Positions 63,110 to 64,000 of a stretch of DNA of 64,000 nucleotides are shown piece by piece. The position numbers and the translations under genes are program-made. Below the pieces are notes generated by a model. That model worked only from the letters and a program-made list of their open reading frames with translations. It was not told where the DNA came from and searched no databases. The stretch lies in contig NZ_LOKW01000028.1 of NCBI RefSeq assembly GCF_002211305.1, positions 1 through 64,000 of the forward strand. Reading direction: 5' to 3'. This stretch comes from Rhizobium sp. R634 (GTDB taxonomy: Bacteria > Pseudomonadota > Alphaproteobacteria > Rhizobiales > Rhizobiaceae). Position 1 is the first letter of the stretch. The number at the start of each line of letters is the position of its first letter.

Positions 63110-64000
63110 TTACTCTTTCATCGACAGCCAGCGGGTGCGGTGGATGTCCTGGATGTTGTCGACGAAGCCTTCGATCTTCGGCGAGACAACGTTCTTCGAG
63201 ACATAGTAGTAGATCGGCAGGGCCGCGGATTCATCAAGCGCCAGCTGCTCGGCCTTCTTGAAGATTTCGGCGCGCTTGGTCAGATCCGTCTGAGCGTTGC
63301 CGTCCTTGATCAGCTTGTCATATTCAGGATTGGACCAGCGTCCGTAATTCATCTGCACGCCTGTCACCAGGAGGTTCAGGAAATTGTCCGGATCGTTGTA
63401 GTCGGCGAGCCAGCCGGCACGGCCGATCTCCACCTGGCCGCGCTGCATCTGGTCGTAATGCACCTTGGTTTCGGCGTTGACGAGCTCGACGTTGACGCCA
63501 AGCGGCTTCCACATGGAAGCGATCGCCACGGCGATGCGCTTGTGGTTGTCGTTGGTGTTGTAGCTGAGGACCGCATGGAGCGGCTTGTCGGGGCCGAAGC
63601 CGGCCTCGGTGAGCAGTTTCTTGGCTTCGGCGACCTTCTCGTTATAGGGCAGGTCCTTCCAGCTGACATAGGCCGGCTCGCCATAATTCGCCGTGCCCGG
63701 CGGGACCCAGGAATAGGCCGGCAATTCGCCGGTGCCGAGGATCTGCGGGCCGATCACTTCGCGGTTGATCGCCATGGACAGCGCCTGGCGGACGCGCTTG
63801 TCGCTGAACGGCGGCTTCTGCGAGTTGACGACGTAATAATAGAGGCCGGAGAAGGGGGCGACATGCGCCTGACCCGGCAGGTTCTTCTTCATCCACTCGT
63901 ACTGGTCGGTCGGGAAATCGGTGAGAATGTCGAATTCGCCGGCACGGTAACGTTTCAGTGCCGCTTCCTGATCCTCGAGGACGAAGAACTTGGCGCCGTC
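63110..64000 (-). CDS. oppA: Oligopeptide-binding protein, C-terminal part (runs off right edge)
   Basis: The frame is open from the stop at 63110 to the window end, giving 296 C-terminal residues of what is normally a protein of about 530. SBP_bac_5 features: KKNLPGQAHVAPFSGLYYYV, KPPFSDKRVRQALSMAINRE, NAQTDLTKRAEIFKKAEQLA and the C-terminal LDESAALPIYYYVSKNVVSP. It captures peptides in the periplasm for OppBCDF. The signal peptide and start lie beyond the window. Confidence 0.92.
   Translation of the reverse strand, partial: DGAKFFVLEDQEAALKRYRAGEFDILTDFPTDQYEWMKKNLPGQAHVAPFSGLYYYVVNSQKPPFSDKRVRQALSMAINREVIGPQILGTGELPAYSWVPPGTANYGEPAYVSWKDLPYNEKVAEAKKLLTEAGFGPDKPLHAVLSYNTNDNHKRIAVAIASMWKPLGVNVELVNAETKVHYDQMQRGQVEIGRAGWLADYNDPDNFLNLLVTGVQMNYGRWSNPEYDKLIKDGNAQTDLTKRAEIFKKAEQLALDESAALPIYYYVSKNVVSPKIEGFVDNIQDIHRTRWLSMKE

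Overview
This is a high-GC chromosomal segment from an alphaproteobacterium of the Rhizobium type (R. leguminosarum/etli-like). The indications are glnII with a divergent 63-codon gstI-like gene, a bdhA-xdhA-xdhB order, a BacA/SbmA-type transporter, two-part urate catabolism through PuuD, and many rhizobial intergenic palindromic repeats. I found no tRNA, rRNA or CRISPR array. About 63 protein genes or gene remnants can be supported.

Layout. 0-5 kb: tail of an IS110-type transposase, a palindromic repeat, an EamA exporter, an RhlE-type RNA helicase, an AlkC-like DNA glycosylase and a small secreted protein. 5-9 kb: a large multi-PAS hybrid histidine kinase and a ParDE toxin-antitoxin pair. 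9-11 kb: MnmD divergent from an FAD oxidoreductase that may be its MnmC2 partner. 11-15.4 kb: a tightly overlapping purine-ring catabolic operon (DUF1045, puuE, uraD, a HepT-like protein, allA, uraH), then a metallophosphoesterase. 15.4-23.5 kb: a membrane-stress and lipid block, with PspA-YqiJ-flotillin on the minus strand, a CDP-alcohol phosphatidyltransferase, and divergent YnbC/YnbD-like genes. 23.5-27.2 kb: an FMN L-lactate dehydrogenase and an accessory islet with an IS66 remnant, unknown AT-richer genes and a ParD with a broken ParE. 27.2-37.6 kb: the second purine block (guaD, puuD, xdhC, xdhB, xdhA) with bdhA at its head. 37.8-43.5 kb: glpK, a YCII/ECF42 sigma/SRPBCC module, a frameshifted GIY-YIG gene and an LLM oxidoreductase. 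43.5-55 kb: methionine aminopeptidase, PadR/MFS, BacA-like, polysaccharide deacetylase, NnrU, YfgM-like, der, an OhrR-type MarR with an esterase, and a glycosyltransferase. 55-59 kb: glnII/gstI, a sugar kinase and a secreted protein. 59-64 kb: an oligopeptide ABC transporter whose binding-protein gene runs off the right edge.

How the genes fit together. The two purine blocks jointly cover guanine to xanthine (GuaD), xanthine to urate (XdhABC), urate to 5-hydroxyisourate (PuuD), and then UraH, UraD, PuuE and AllA. Only the allantoate-to-ureidoglycolate step is missing from the window.

Most unusual item. The minus-strand PspA gene is preceded in the same open frame by about 160 codons resembling the N-terminal, RuvC-less part of a TnpB/IS605 OrfB protein. 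A strong internal Shine-Dalgarno sequence lies exactly where a normal-length PspA would begin. It sits beside a flotillin operon and a YnbA/C/D-like lipid gene set of unknown function. All functional statements come from reading motifs by eye; no database search was run.
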